From NCBI GenBank assembly GCA_014841595.1, contig JACYUE010000001.1, forward strand, positions 1,538,996 through 1,602,995: a stretch of 64,000 nt of DNA, in the 5' to 3' direction. Below, piece by piece: positions 48,030-58,812 of this stretch; within the stretch, counting starts at the first letter, position 1, and each line of letters opens with the position of its first letter. Source of the DNA: Oxalobacteraceae sp. CFBP 8761. Lineage in GTDB: Bacteria > Pseudomonadota > Gammaproteobacteria > Burkholderiales > Burkholderiaceae_D. Position numbers and translations under genes: made by a program. Under the pieces are notes generated by a model. It ran no database searches and was not told the origin of the DNA. It worked only from the letters and a program-made list of their open reading frames with translations.

Positions 48030-48287
48030 TCAGTCGGACAGTGAGAGGGGTTCGTCGGGTTCGATCGTTAACTGGTCAAGAGTCTGCTGCCGCAGCCGCT
48101 CGGCGGTGGGCGCGTCGGTTTCGACGACTGCCGTGTGTGGCGGGCCGGACGACGGACCGATCAGGTCGACAACCTGCACGCCGGGTTCGGCGCTCAGGAT
48201 CGCCAGGAACCGGACGAGTTCGTTGTCGTCGCTCGCAGCGCGCACGATGTAGCGGCCGGGACAAGCAGGGGGCAGGGAAGCCGGCAT
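48030..48287 (-). CDS. Small protein resembling a free-standing subtilase propeptide (I9-like)
   Basis: The 85-residue protein can be read as a beta-alpha-beta-beta-alpha-beta pattern: GRYIVRA, an ELVRFLAIL helix, VQVVDLIGP, HTAVVETD, the TAERLRQQTL helix and DQLTIEPD. It matches the protease's own N-terminal region: PGVQVVDLIGPSSG against PDIDVVDTITPRAG, and LDQLTIEPD against QGQLLVERD. Subtilase propeptides act as folding aids and tight inhibitors, so a trans-acting inhibitor or chaperone for the protease is a reasonable inference. The ATG at 48287 has a GAGGAG site eight bases upstream; an earlier in-frame start does not. Confidence 0.65.
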   Translation of the reverse strand: MPASLPPACPGRYIVRAASDDNELVRFLAILSAEPGVQVVDLIGPSSGPPHTAVVETDAPTAERLRQQTLDQLTIEPDEPLSLSD

Positions 48288-48372
48288 GGCGGGGACTCCT
48301 CGGCGCCAGATCACTGCAGGCAGTTGCCTGCAATAACCTGGCTATATGTCATGGTGTGGTGTGGCTCATGGT

Positions 48373-49263
48373 TTAGTGCACGGTTTGCTGGCCGAACTGG
48401 CCAGACTGGCCGTACTGCGCTTGCTGACCGGTGAACTGGCCACCGAGTTGTCCCCCGAGCTGGTTGCCGAACTGCTGCCCATACGGATCAACGGATGCGG
48501 GTATATAACGGCCAAGCTGCGCCGCCACGCCGCCGATCGCGGCGCCCAGGCCCTGGTTGCCCAGTTGCTCGCCGATGAAGCCGCCGACCGGCCGTGCATA
48601 CTGGGTGATCGCATTGCTGAGCCAACCCTGCGGCGCCAGTTGACCGCCTTGCTGCACGATTTGCTGTTGCAGCATGACGGCCTGTTGCTGGACCTGCTGC
48701 AGCAGTTGTTGCAATTGCTGCTGCTGGGCCTGCAACTGCTGTAGCTGGACCATCGGGTGTTGCTGCTGGACCTGCTGCTGCCCTTGCGGGTCGGCGCCGA
48801 GCGGCAATAGCCGGGCATAGCCGGAATAGTCGCTGATCATGTTGCCGAGGTGGCGGTTGCCGGTCAGGTTGCCGACCAGGGCGCCGGCAGGCTTGCCGAT
48901 CGTGCTGATCAGATTGCCGAAGAAACCGCCCTGCGGGGTCAACTGCCCTTGCAGCTGCTGCATCTGCTGTTGCTGCTGAAGTTGTTGCAGTTGCTGCAGC
49001 TGTTGCATCTGCTGGAGTTGCTGCAGCTGTTGCGGATCGATCTGCTGCTGCGCACCCATGGCAGCGGCGGGATCGACCGAGAATGGCGACAGGTGACCGA
49101 GGAAGTTGCCGGCCATTTCGCCGATGCGCCCGCCCGCGCCACTATTGCCAAACCAGCCCCCGATGCCGCGGCCAACGGCGCCGCCTAGTGCGCCGCCGAA
49201 CATGCTGCCCAGGCCTTGTGGTGCAAACTGTGGTTGACCAAATGGTTGTTGAAATTCGTTCAT
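48373..49263 (-). CDS. Glutamine-rich protein with three PQG...DP glycine-zipper repeats
   Basis: I do not recognise this 296-residue protein. Three about 51-residue repeats are visible: residues 14-65, 109-159 and 210-260. Each opens with (A/T)PQG, continues through a glycine/alanine-rich helix with GxxxG spacing, and ends in SVDP, GADP or SVDP. Between them are glutamine/leucine-rich stretches (about 71-108 and 160-208) that should form coiled coils. No signal peptide or cysteine is present. The start has a CGGAGG site. It is the first gene of a minus-strand set with the propeptide-like protein (85 bp downstream) and the S8 protease. Glycine zippers often mediate helix packing in membranes or assemblies; the role here is unknown. 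Confidence 0.75.
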   Translation of the reverse strand: MNEFQQPFGQPQFAPQGLGSMFGGALGGAVGRGIGGWFGNSGAGGRIGEMAGNFLGHLSPFSVDPAAAMGAQQQIDPQQLQQLQQMQQLQQLQQLQQQQQMQQLQGQLTPQGGFFGNLISTIGKPAGALVGNLTGNRHLGNMISDYSGYARLLPLGADPQGQQQVQQQHPMVQLQQLQAQQQQLQQLLQQVQQQAVMLQQQIVQQGGQLAPQGWLSNAITQYARPVGGFIGEQLGNQGLGAAIGGVAAQLGRYIPASVDPYGQQFGNQLGGQLGGQFTGQQAQYGQSGQFGQQTVH

Positions 49264-49627
49264 GGTGCTAAGCCTCCGGTTGATCGGTCGCGCTGAGGCT
49301 GGCTTGAAACAGCAAGGGCCTGCCACAAACGACCGTGTTCATATAATTCGCGCCGCGGCGTGACCGGTGGCGCGAGGGAAGGGCAGGATGGCGGCCTTTC
49401 GAGGCTGCTTTTCCTGCAGGTAGGCGTTCGACCGGTGCCTGGCAATGAAGTTTTGGTCTTATGGCGATGTGGGCAACGTTAAAATCGCGCTTTGCGGTAG
49501 CGCAGACGCGCGTCAGAAAGCGCCAACTTTCTTCGCGATGCGCACTGGTGCTTGAGAAAAATCACCACGTAAATCCGGGTTAGAATGACGACCCTCGTCT
49601 CCGCGCGTCAAAGCACCGCCCGCATCC
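49264..49627. promoter_or_regulatory. 364-bp divergent gap between the glutamine-rich gene and earP
   Basis: No gene is seen. A plus-strand TAGAAT at 49581 lies 41 bp before the earP start without a matching -35, and a TATAAT-like stretch occurs near 49342. No promoter for either side is convincing. It should contain the start sites for both divergent units. Confidence 0.4.
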
Positions 49628-50803
49628 ATGTCCCTGTCTTCCTCCGCGCCGTCACTGGCGATTTTCTGCAAGGTCATCGATAACTATGGGGACATCGGCA
49701 TTTGCTGGCGCCTGGCGCGCCAGCTGTGCCACGAGCATGCGCTGGCGGTCACGCTGTGGGTCGACGACTTGGTCAGTTTCCGGCGCATCTGCCCCGAGGT
49801 GGATCCGGTGGGAACGCAGCAAGCGATACAAGGCGTCACAGTGCGTCACTGGCAGGATCAGGATGGCCAGTTCGACGCCCGTGACATCCCCGACGTCGTC
49901 ATCGAGTTCTTCGGTTGTGAGCTGCCGCCCGACTATCAACGGGCCATGGCCGCCCGCACGCCGCGCCCCGTATGGCTGAACTACGAGGGCTTGACGGCCG
50001 AGGACTGGGTCGAGGGCTGCCACCGCCTGCCATCGATGCATCCCCGCCTGCGGCTGACCAAGCATTTCTATTTCCCGGGCTTTAATGCGCGTACCGGCGG
50101 GCTGCTGTACGAAGCGGGACTGGACGCGCGCCGTCGTGCATTCCAGCAGGATGGCGCTGCGGTGACCGATTTCCTGGCCCGGTTTGGCGTGACCGCGGCC
50201 GAGGCAGCAGGGCGCAAGGTGTCGCTGTTCTGCTATCCGGATGCACCGGTCGCGGCACTGTTTGACACCTGGCGGGGCGGCGCCACCCCCACGCTGTGCC
50301 TGGTGCCGGAAGGCGTCGCGTCCGCGCAGGTCAGCGCCTTCCTGGGTACCGCGCCAGTGGCCGGCGCGAGCGCGCGCCATGGCCAACTGACGGTACGCGT
50401 GCTGCCATTCCTGCCCCAGGCCGATTACGACCTGTTACTCTGGGCCTGCGACGTCAATTTCGTGCGTGGCGAAGATTCGTGGGTACGGGCGCAATGGGCC
50501 GGTCGCCCGTTCGTCTGGCACATTTATCCGCAGGACGAGAATCTGCACCACAAGAAGCTGCGCGCGTTCCTGTCGTTGTACGCGCGAGGGGCGCCGGCAC
50601 TGACGGCGTACATGCTTGGCTGGAACGGTGCGCAGCCGATGGATGATCACCGGGCCGCCTGGAATGCCCTCGACGCCACGTTGCCCGACATCGCAGCGCA
50701 GGCCGATGCATGGCGCCAGACCGTGCTCGCGCAGGGCGATCTGGTCACGCAACTGCTCGATTTCGTGCGCGATCTGCGGTTTGCCCAGGAAAACAGCGTA
50801 TAA
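49628..50803 (+). CDS. earP: EF-P arginine rhamnosyltransferase EarP
   Basis: The 391-residue GT-B-like enzyme has the EarP opening IFCKVIDNYGDIGICWRLAR with the key aspartates. The C-terminal half includes the segment VRGEDSWVRAQWAGRPFVWH that forms the nucleotide-sugar side. EarP transfers rhamnose from TDP-rhamnose to arginine 32 of EF-P. The efp gene is next in line, 107 bp downstream, and has arginine at that position. Confidence 0.95.
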   Translation: MSLSSSAPSLAIFCKVIDNYGDIGICWRLARQLCHEHALAVTLWVDDLVSFRRICPEVDPVGTQQAIQGVTVRHWQDQDGQFDARDIPDVVIEFFGCELPPDYQRAMAARTPRPVWLNYEGLTAEDWVEGCHRLPSMHPRLRLTKHFYFPGFNARTGGLLYEAGLDARRRAFQQDGAAVTDFLARFGVTAAEAAGRKVSLFCYPDAPVAALFDTWRGGATPTLCLVPEGVASAQVSAFLGTAPVAGASARHGQLTVRVLPFLPQADYDLLLWACDVNFVRGEDSWVRAQWAGRPFVWHIYPQDENLHHKKLRAFLSLYARGAPALTAYMLGWNGAQPMDDHRAAWNALDATLPDIAAQADAWRQTVLAQGDLVTQLLDFVRDLRFAQENSV

Positions 50804-50910
50804 TGCCCGGTTAGTTTCTAACGGATTCCGACGATCAAACGCAGGTCCGGGGCCTACGGCCCACCAGCCGGCGATGATTTAATGCAACTATCTTTTTACG
50901 TAAAATATCT

Positions 50911-51486
50911 ATGAAACCCGCAAAAGAAATTCGTGTTGGCAACATCATCATGGTTGATGAAAAGCCGTTCATCGTGCTGCGTTCCGACGTTAACGGCTCG
51001 AGCCGCACGGGCTTCACCTACAAGTGGAAGATGAAGAATCTTCTGACCAATGCACCGCTGGAAAACGTGTTCCGTGGCGATGACAAGTTCGACGTCGTCG
51101 TGCTGGACAAGAAGCCAGTGACCTACTCGTACTTCGCCGATCCGCTGTATGTCTTCATGGACGCCGATTACGAACAGTTCGAAATCGAAGAAGAGAACCT
51201 GGGCGACGCGCTGCACTACCTGAAAGACGGTATGGAATGCGAAGCCGTGTTCTATGACGGCAAGGCCATCTCGGTCGAACTGCCAACCACGATCGCACGC
51301 CAGATCGTGTACTCGGAGCCAGCAGTCAAGGGCAACACGTCGGGCAACGTCCTGAAAGAAGCCAAGATCGAAAACGCCATCGAAGGCAAGCAGCACACCG
51401 TGATGGTGCCGTTGTTCGTCAGCGGCGACGACATGATCGAAATCGACACCCGTACCAACGAGTACAAGAAAGTCGTGCGTAACTAA
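50911..51486 (+). CDS. efp: Elongation factor P
   Basis: This 191-residue protein has three beta-barrel domains, starting [19 protein letters not shown] relieves ribosome stalling at polyproline stretches. The modification site is in NGSSRTGF with R32 at the tip, the residue rhamnosylated by EarP, whereas lysine-type EF-P uses K34. The adjacent earP gene supports this. A bidirectional terminator follows. Confidence 0.97.
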   Translation: MKPAKEIRVGNIIMVDEKPFIVLRSDVNGSSRTGFTYKWKMKNLLTNAPLENVFRGDDKFDVVVLDKKPVTYSYFADPLYVFMDADYEQFEIEEENLGDALHYLKDGMECEAVFYDGKAISVELPTTIARQIVYSEPAVKGNTSGNVLKEAKIENAIEGKQHTVMVPLFVSGDDMIEIDTRTNEYKKVVRN

Positions 51487-51502
51487 GCACGAGTTTCTCC
51501 AT

Positions 51503-51533
51503 AAAAAAACGCTGCCTCGGCAGCGTTTTTTTT
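51503..51533. terminator. Bidirectional terminator between efp and ilvD
   Basis: AACGCTGCC pairs with GGCAGCGTT around a TC loop. An A-run precedes it and a T-run follows it, so it can stop transcription of both convergent genes. Confidence 0.92.
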
Positions 51534-51549
51534 ATGTCCCGACCTTATG

Positions 51550-53415
51550 TTACTTGCGGCGCAGCTGCGCCAGATCCCGCACCGCGCCGCGATCGGCCGA
51601 CGTGGTCAGCGCCGCATACGCCTGCAGTGCCTGCGAGACGTAACGCTCGCGCCCCAGCGGCAACCAGGCGTCCGCGCCCAGTGCGTCCATCGCCGCACGG
51701 CGGTGCGCCAGTTCCTCGGTCGTCACGCGCAGGTTGATGGTGCGCTCGGGGATGTCGATGTCGACCATGTCGCCTTCCTGCACCAGTCCGATCGCGCCGC
51801 CTTCGGCCGCTTCGGGTGATGCATGCCCGATCACCAGGCCCGATGAACCGCCCGAGAACCGGCCATCGGTAAACAATGCGCACGCTTTGCCCAGGCCTTT
51901 CGACTTGATGTACGAGGTCGGGTACAGCATCTCCTGCATGCCCGGCCCGCCTTTCGGGCCTTCGTAGCGGATGATGACGACGTCGCCGGCCACCACGTTG
52001 TCGCCCAGGATCGCTTCGACCGCCGCGTCCTGGCTCTCGAACACGCGCGCCTTGCCTGAGAATTTGAGGATGCTTTCGTCCACGCCGGCCGTCTTCACGA
52101 TGCAGCCTTTTTCGGCGATGTTGCCGTACAAGACCGCCAGGCCGCCATCCTTCGAATACGCGTGCTCGCGGTCGCGGATGCAGCCCATGGCGCGGTCGAG
52201 GTCGTTCTTTTCGTAGCGCTCGGCCTGCGAAAACGCCACCTGGGTCGGCACGCCGCCCGGTGCTGCGCGGAACCACTGGTGCACGGCTTCGTCGGTACTG
52301 ACCGCGATGTCGTATTTTTCAATGGCCGCAGCCATCGTCGGGCTGTGGATCGTCGGCAGCGACGTGTCGAACAGGCCGGCGCGTGCCAGTTCGCCCAGGA
52401 TCGAGAAGATGCCGCCGGCGCGGTGCACGTCTTCGATATGGTATTTGTCGGTCATCGGCGCCACCTTGCACAGGCAGGGCACAAGTCGCGAGATGCGATC
52501 GATGTCAGCCATCGTGAAGTCGACTTCGGCTTCGTGCGCGGCGGCCAGCAGGTGCAGCACGGTGTTGGTCGAGCCACCCATCGACACGTCGAGCGCCATC
52601 GCGTTCTCGAACGCGGTCTTGGTCGCGATCGAGCGCGGCAGCACCGAGTAGTCGTCTTCCTCGTAGTGGCGCTTGGCGGTCTCGACGATCAGGCGGCCGG
52701 CGCGCAGGAACAGTTCCTTGCGGTCGGCATGGGTCGCGACGATCGTGCCGTTGCCCGGCAGCGCCAGGCCCAGCGCCTCGGTCAGGCAATTCATCGAGTT
52801 GGCCGTGAACATGCCCGAACACGAGCCGCAGGTCGGACAGGCCGAGCGCTCGATCTCGGCCACGTCGGCGTCCGACACGGAGGCGTCGCCGGCCTTGATC
52901 ATCGCATCGATCAGGTCGAGCTTGATGACCTTGCGTTCGTTGTTCACGACCTTGATGACCTTGCCGGCTTCCATCGGACCGCCCGAGACGAACACGGTCG
53001 GAATGTTCAGGCGCATCGCGGCCATCAGCATGCCGGGTGTGATCTTGTCGCAGTTCGAGATGCAGACCATCGCGTCGGCGCAGTGCGCGTTGACCATGTA
53101 TTCGACCGAGTCGGCGATCAGGTCGCGCGAAGGCAGCGAGTACAGCATGCCGCCGTGGCCCATCGCGATGCCGTCGTCGACGGCGATGGTATTGAATTCC
53201 TTGGCCACGCCGCCAGCCGCTTCGATCTCGCGTGCGACCAGCTGGCCCAGGTCTTTCAGGTGGACGTGGCCCGGCACGAACTGCGTGAACGAGTTGACCA
53301 CGGCGATGATCGGCTTGTCGAAGTCGCCGTCTTTCATGCCGGTGGCGCGCCACAGGGCGCGGGCGCCTGCCATATTGCGACCCTGGGTCGTGGTGTGTGA
53401 ACGGTAAGTCGGCAT
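51550..53415 (-). CDS. ilvD: Dihydroxy-acid dehydratase
   Basis: The 621-residue iron-sulfur enzyme of branched-chain amino acid and pantothenate synthesis converts dihydroxy-isovalerate and dihydroxy-methylvalerate to the 2-oxo acids. Cysteine motifs visible are [18 protein letters not shown] and [12 protein letters not shown]. The [19 protein letters not shown] start at 53415 is canonical and has a GGGAGA site; the upstream in-frame extension is not conserved. It stands alone, away from other ilv genes. Confidence 0.97.
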   Translation of the reverse strand: MPTYRSHTTTQGRNMAGARALWRATGMKDGDFDKPIIAVVNSFTQFVPGHVHLKDLGQLVAREIEAAGGVAKEFNTIAVDDGIAMGHGGMLYSLPSRDLIADSVEYMVNAHCADAMVCISNCDKITPGMLMAAMRLNIPTVFVSGGPMEAGKVIKVVNNERKVIKLDLIDAMIKAGDASVSDADVAEIERSACPTCGSCSGMFTANSMNCLTEALGLALPGNGTIVATHADRKELFLRAGRLIVETAKRHYEEDDYSVLPRSIATKTAFENAMALDVSMGGSTNTVLHLLAAAHEAEVDFTMADIDRISRLVPCLCKVAPMTDKYHIEDVHRAGGIFSILGELARAGLFDTSLPTIHSPTMAAAIEKYDIAVSTDEAVHQWFRAAPGGVPTQVAFSQAERYEKNDLDRAMGCIRDREHAYSKDGGLAVLYGNIAEKGCIVKTAGVDESILKFSGKARVFESQDAAVEAILGDNVVAGDVVIIRYEGPKGGPGMQEMLYPTSYIKSKGLGKACALFTDGRFSGGSSGLVIGHASPEAAEGGAIGLVQEGDMVDIDIPERTINLRVTTEELAHRRAAMDALGADAWLPLGRERYVSQALQAYAALTTSADRGAVRDLAQLRRK

Positions 53416-53590
53416 GGCAATCTCCCAGAATAATGCAAAAACAATGATTGAATCAGAGTGACGGCTGGCGCTGGATTTGTCCAATATATGATCGACGCGT
53501 CTGTGAGTCATTTCACCTATCACAGCCGGGCAGTTCGCCTGTCACGTTGCTGCTATGCTATTGCTTGGCCATTTGATGGAGTACACAGGC

Positions 53591-55183
53591 ATGGAGCGCA
53601 GGGATTTTGTACGAATGGGCGTGGCCGGGACGGTATCCGGTTCGGTTGCCGGCACGAGCATGCTGGCACACGCCGCCCCATCGAAGACGGCGCCGGCCGC
53701 CATCCTCGAGGCCGGTGTCCACGCGCAGGGGCAGGCCATGCGCGCCGGCAAGCTGACGGCGCACGAGCTGGCCTCGCGTTACCTGGCCCGCATCGCGGCC
53801 ATCGACCGCGCCGGCCCACGCCTGCGCTCGGTCATCGAACTCAATCCCGACGCGCTCGAGATCGCCCGCGAGCGTGACCGCGAACGCAAGGCGGGCAAGC
53901 TGCGCGGACCGCTGCACGGCATTCCGGTCCTGCTGAAAGACAATATCGCTACCGCCGACAAGATGAGCACGACAGCAGGCTCGCTGGCGCTGGATGGCGT
54001 CAAGGCCCGGCGCGACGCCCACATCGTGGCCCGCCTGCGCAATGCCGGCGCCGTCATCCTTGGCAAGACCAATCTGTCGGAATGGGCAAACATGCGCTCG
54101 ACCCGCTCGACCAGCGGCTGGAGCGGACGCGGCGGCCTCACCCGCAATCCGTATGCGCTCGACCGCAACACCAGCGGCTCGAGTTCCGGCTCGGCCTCGG
54201 CAATGGCAGCCAGCCTGGCCACGCTGGCCGTCGGCACGGAAACCGATGGCTCCATCGTCTCGCCCGCGTCAACCTGCGGCATCGTCGGCATCAAGCCGAC
54301 CCTGGGCCTGGTCAGCCGCAGCGGCATCATTCCCATCGCGCATTCGCAGGACACGGCCGGGCCGATGACGCGCAGCGTCGCCGACGCGGCGCTGCTGCTG
54401 GGAGCACTGGCCGGCGCCGACCCGCAGGATGGCGCCACGGCGCGTGCCCCCGCCATCAATTATGCGAACGCGCTGCGCAAGGATGGCTTGCGCGGCAAGC
54501 GCATCGGTGTCGCGCGTGACTTTTTTGGCGGGCATGACGGTGTTAATGCGCTGATCGAGAAGGAACTGGGCGTGCTCAGGGCGCAGGGCGCGGTGCTGGT
54601 CGATGTCACGGTGCCCAATACCGACAAATACGGCGCGTCCGAGCTGACCGTGTTGCTGCACGAATTCCGGCCCGACCTCGAAGCGTGGCTGGCGACCTAT
54701 GCGCCGCATGCGCCGGTCAAGACCATGGCCGACATCATTGCGTTCAACCTGCGCAATGCAGCGCGGGAGATGCCGTTCTTCGGTCAGGAACACTTGATCG
54801 CAGCGCAGGCGGCGGGTGGCCTGCAGGCGCGCGACTACGTGAAGGCACTGGCGAATAACCAGCGCTATTCGCGCGACAAGGGGATCGATCAGGTGCTGCG
54901 TGCCTACAAGCTCGACGCGCTGGTGGCGCCGACCGGCGGGCCGGCCTGGCTGACCGACACCGTCAACGGCGACCATTACGGCGCAAGTTTTTCGTCGCCG
55001 GCAGCGGTGGCCGGCTATCCCCATATCACAGTGCCCGCAGGGTTTATCCACGGTTTGCCGGTCGGGCTGTCATTCGTTGGCACGGCGTGGAGCGAGCCGG
55101 CGCTGATCGGGATGGCGTACGCCTACGAGCAGGCCAGCCGGCGCCGCCGCGCGCCGACCTACCGGGCGCGCGTCAGCGCGTAA
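53591..55183 (+). CDS. Amidase-signature hydrolase with twin-arginine signal
   Basis: The 530-residue protein begins MERRDFVRMGVAG, a twin-arginine signal followed by a hydrophobic stretch and an AHAA cleavage site, so Tat export is expected. The amidase-signature catalytic set is visible: lysine in PVLLKDNIAT, and the serine pair in NTSGSSSGSASAMAA and GSIVSPAS. These enzymes hydrolyse amides of varied type; the substrate cannot be told. The start at 53591 has a GGAG site eight bases upstream. It runs convergent to the TssQ-like gene, 4 bp apart. Confidence 0.9.
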   Translation: MERRDFVRMGVAGTVSGSVAGTSMLAHAAPSKTAPAAILEAGVHAQGQAMRAGKLTAHELASRYLARIAAIDRAGPRLRSVIELNPDALEIARERDRERKAGKLRGPLHGIPVLLKDNIATADKMSTTAGSLALDGVKARRDAHIVARLRNAGAVILGKTNLSEWANMRSTRSTSGWSGRGGLTRNPYALDRNTSGSSSGSASAMAASLATLAVGTETDGSIVSPASTCGIVGIKPTLGLVSRSGIIPIAHSQDTAGPMTRSVADAALLLGALAGADPQDGATARAPAINYANALRKDGLRGKRIGVARDFFGGHDGVNALIEKELGVLRAQGAVLVDVTVPNTDKYGASELTVLLHEFRPDLEAWLATYAPHAPVKTMADIIAFNLRNAAREMPFFGQEHLIAAQAAGGLQARDYVKALANNQRYSRDKGIDQVLRAYKLDALVAPTGGPAWLTDTVNGDHYGASFSSPAAVAGYPHITVPAGFIHGLPVGLSFVGTAWSEPALIGMAYAYEQASRRRRAPTYRARVSA

Positions 55184-55187
55184 ATCA

Positions 55188-55661
55188 CTAGCGGCGCGCC
55201 GCCCCCTTGGCCTGGCTGAAGACCGGGCCCCACAGCGGGTGGCCGTGTTCGCCGGGGCTCAGGTCGAAGCCCGGATCAAGCCGGAACGCGCCGTCGAACG
55301 TCTCGCGGCACAGCGCCTGGCGCCCGCTCACGCAATAGCTGAACGCCGTGTATTTGGCGGCGGACAGGCGTTCGCGCGGGGTGCCGGTTTTCATGTCGGC
55401 GCTCGTCAGGCGCCGGATCGCACCGTTGTAATCGCCGTCGTTGTACAGCGCGATGCCTTCGCGCAGCGCGACATCGCTGCGGTCGACCGTGCCGGCGGCA
55501 GGGCGGTTCGTGCGGTCCGCGCGCTGGGCACGTTCAGCGCGCGGGCGCGCATCGTCGGCGCGGGGATGGGCGCGCGCGGCTTCCTTGCCGCCCAGTGCCG
55601 GGCCGAATTCGGCGCAGCCAGTCGCCATCACGGCGATCAGCGCCGCAGGCAGGTGTTTCAT
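55188..55661 (-). CDS. TssQ-like T6SS-associated lipoprotein
   Basis: The 157-residue protein has a lipoprotein signal (MKHLPAALIAVMATGC) with the lipidated cysteine at about residue 16. An arginine-rich linker and a TPR-like C-terminal half follow (LYNDGDYNGAIRRLTSADM, TAFSYCVSGRQALCRETF, HPLWGPVFSQAKG). This matches the TssQ family linked to type VI secretion. The ATG at 55661 is chosen over a TTG at 55676 that overlaps the upstream stop. No T6SS core gene is in the window. Confidence 0.7.
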   Translation of the reverse strand: MKHLPAALIAVMATGCAEFGPALGGKEAARAHPRADDARPRAERAQRADRTNRPAAGTVDRSDVALREGIALYNDGDYNGAIRRLTSADMKTGTPRERLSAAKYTAFSYCVSGRQALCRETFDGAFRLDPGFDLSPGEHGHPLWGPVFSQAKGAARR

Positions 55662-55672
55662 GAAACGGGTGC

Positions 55673-56956
55673 TCAAGGCGTTTTCTCCTCGGTGAAATCA
55701 AGTTCGATCGTACCGCTCTGGCCTTCGGCCGACTGCACGGTCACCGTGTGCTCGGGGAAGCCCGGGTTGACGATGCGGATCGTGTGCTCGCCCGGCGGCA
55801 GCGTGATGTGTTTGAGCGGCGGCGTGGCGCCGCGCTCGACGCCATCGACGACGATCGTCCCCCACGGCTGGATCAGGAGTTTATAGGTGGTGCCGGCGAC
55901 AGCCGCTTCGGGCGGTGTGCCCTGCGGCGCCAGGCGCACGGCGGTCGGTGGTACGGCAACGTCGGGTTTGGCTGGCGGCGGGGTGGCAGTGGTCGCGCGC
56001 GGTGCGGTCTCGTCGATGACGGGGGCGTCGAGCCGTGGCGGTTCTTCGGCCAGCGTCACCAGCGGCGCGGGCGCGGCTGCCGGCACGGTCGCCTCGGGCG
56101 TCTCCGGCAGCGCGGACATGTCTTTCATGCCGCTCAGGTCGGCCTGGCGCGTCAGTGCGAACAAGGCGGCCAGCGCGGCCAGGATCAGGAGGATGGTGCC
56201 GACGATCAGCGGCCAGCGTGTCTTGTTGCGCCGGGCAGCGACCGGGGTTGGCGCGGGCGCCATCGGCGTCGATGCGTTGGCGGCGGCGCGCATCGGGAGC
56301 GGACCGGGGGCGGGGGGAGGGGGTGGCGCTGCCGGCGCTGGCTTTGGCACCGCTACTGGTTCAGGCGCGCGGACAGGTTCTGGCGTCGGCGGAGGGGCCG
56401 GCGTCGGTGCCGGCGTAGGCATTGGCAGCGGCACCACTGGCGCCATGGGCTCGTCGTCGATCGGTGGCAGCGAGATGGCGGGCTTCGGCGCGATGACGGC
56501 AATGCCCAGCAGGCCGCGCATCTGCTCGATGGTTTGCGGCCGCACGGCGGGGTCGGGCGACAGGCAGCGGTCGAGCGCCGCGAGGAAGCTCTCGCTGTAC
56601 TCGGTCAGGCCCAGCGTGCGCAACTGCGCGACCGGTGCCAGTTCCTGTGAAATCGCGTAATGCATCACGGCGGCCAGGTCGTACAGGTCGCGTGCTTCGT
56701 AGTCGGCCGGCACGGCGGTGTCCGGCAACTCGCTGTAGCCCGGCACCAGCATCGGGTCGCCGGCCTCGAGGATGTGCAGACTGTCGGGCGTGATGCGGCG
56801 GTGCGGCACGTTCATGCCGTACTGGACTTCGAGCGATTGCAGCACCTGACGGATGATGCGGCGGCACCATGGCTCGCTGACCATCTCGTGGTTGTACTCG
56901 ACGATCTCGCGGGCCGTGCGGCCGTCGAGTTGCTGCGGGGGCGTGCTGGGGTTCAT
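55673..56956 (-). CDS. PEGA-domain protein with degenerate kinase region and one membrane helix
   Basis: In this 427-residue protein the first 150 residues match only the C-lobe of a Ser/Thr protein kinase. The catalytic loop reads HRRITPDSL (about residue 52) instead of HRD-K, and no DFG or N-lobe is present, so it is a pseudokinase. A proline-rich linker (about 165-240), a membrane helix (WPLIVGTILLILAALAALFA, about 248) and a C-terminal PEGA domain (about 360-420) follow. PEGA domains bind the periplasmic side or peptidoglycan. The gene sits directly upstream of the TssQ-like lipoprotein, so they may work together. Confidence 0.72.
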   Translation of the reverse strand: MNPSTPPQQLDGRTAREIVEYNHEMVSEPWCRRIIRQVLQSLEVQYGMNVPHRRITPDSLHILEAGDPMLVPGYSELPDTAVPADYEARDLYDLAAVMHYAISQELAPVAQLRTLGLTEYSESFLAALDRCLSPDPAVRPQTIEQMRGLLGIAVIAPKPAISLPPIDDEPMAPVVPLPMPTPAPTPAPPPTPEPVRAPEPVAVPKPAPAAPPPPPAPGPLPMRAAANASTPMAPAPTPVAARRNKTRWPLIVGTILLILAALAALFALTRQADLSGMKDMSALPETPEATVPAAAPAPLVTLAEEPPRLDAPVIDETAPRATTATPPPAKPDVAVPPTAVRLAPQGTPPEAAVAGTTYKLLIQPWGTIVVDGVERGATPPLKHITLPPGEHTIRIVNPGFPEHTVTVQSAEGQSGTIELDFTEEKTP

Positions 56957-57077
56957 GGCATCTTGCCGGTCGCCGCTTGCGCGGGCCGAACGAATGTTTA
57001 TTTATTGCAAATAATGCCAGATTTGTGGGGAAGACGGTACCCCCAACTTAAGCGTGCGCGGCAGATGGGGTAGTAGA

Positions 57078-57100
57078 TGCGCGGCAAGTACGCTGCCGCG
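57078..57100. other. Hairpin near the end of dbpA
   Basis: GCGCGGCA pairs with TGCCGCGC around a seven-base loop, 8 bp beyond the dbpA stop. No T-run follows, so it is a weak terminator candidate. Confidence 0.3.
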
Positions 57101-57107
57101 CAACCGT

Positions 57108-58517
<1,410 letters not shown>

Positions 58518-58544
58518 GGAAGCCTCCAGCCGGCAGGGCCGACG

Positions 58545-58778
58545 CTATTGGGGATCGGGCGCCCAGACCGGCAGGCCGGTCAGGTCGAGCTTGTCGTCGC
58601 GGCGCCAGACAGGCAGGCCGGAGTTGTCGGTTTCGTCGATCAGGCAGAGTTGTTCTTGCTTGAGCGAACCGCGGCGGGGACGAGGGCCGGTGCGTTTGGG
58701 TTCGGTGACCGTATCGAGCGGCGCTGCCGGCTCGAAACCAGGCAGGTCGAACGTTGCGTGGTCTTTCTTGTCTCTCAT
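58545..58778 (-). CDS. Small hypothetical protein
   Basis: The 77-residue protein (MRDKKDHATFDLPGFEPA start) is basic and proline-rich, with no cysteines or membrane segments. Two similar short blocks are seen: SGLPVWRRDDKLDL and TGLPVWAPDPQ. I do not recognise a family. The ATG at 58778 has an AAGG site six bases upstream. It is 27 bp before dbpA on the same strand and may be cotranscribed. Confidence 0.5.
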   Translation of the reverse strand: MRDKKDHATFDLPGFEPAAPLDTVTEPKRTGPRPRRGSLKQEQLCLIDETDNSGLPVWRRDDKLDLTGLPVWAPDPQ

Positions 58779-58812
58779 CCTCTGCCTTCGAGGTTGCATC
58801 TTGTTGCCATAG

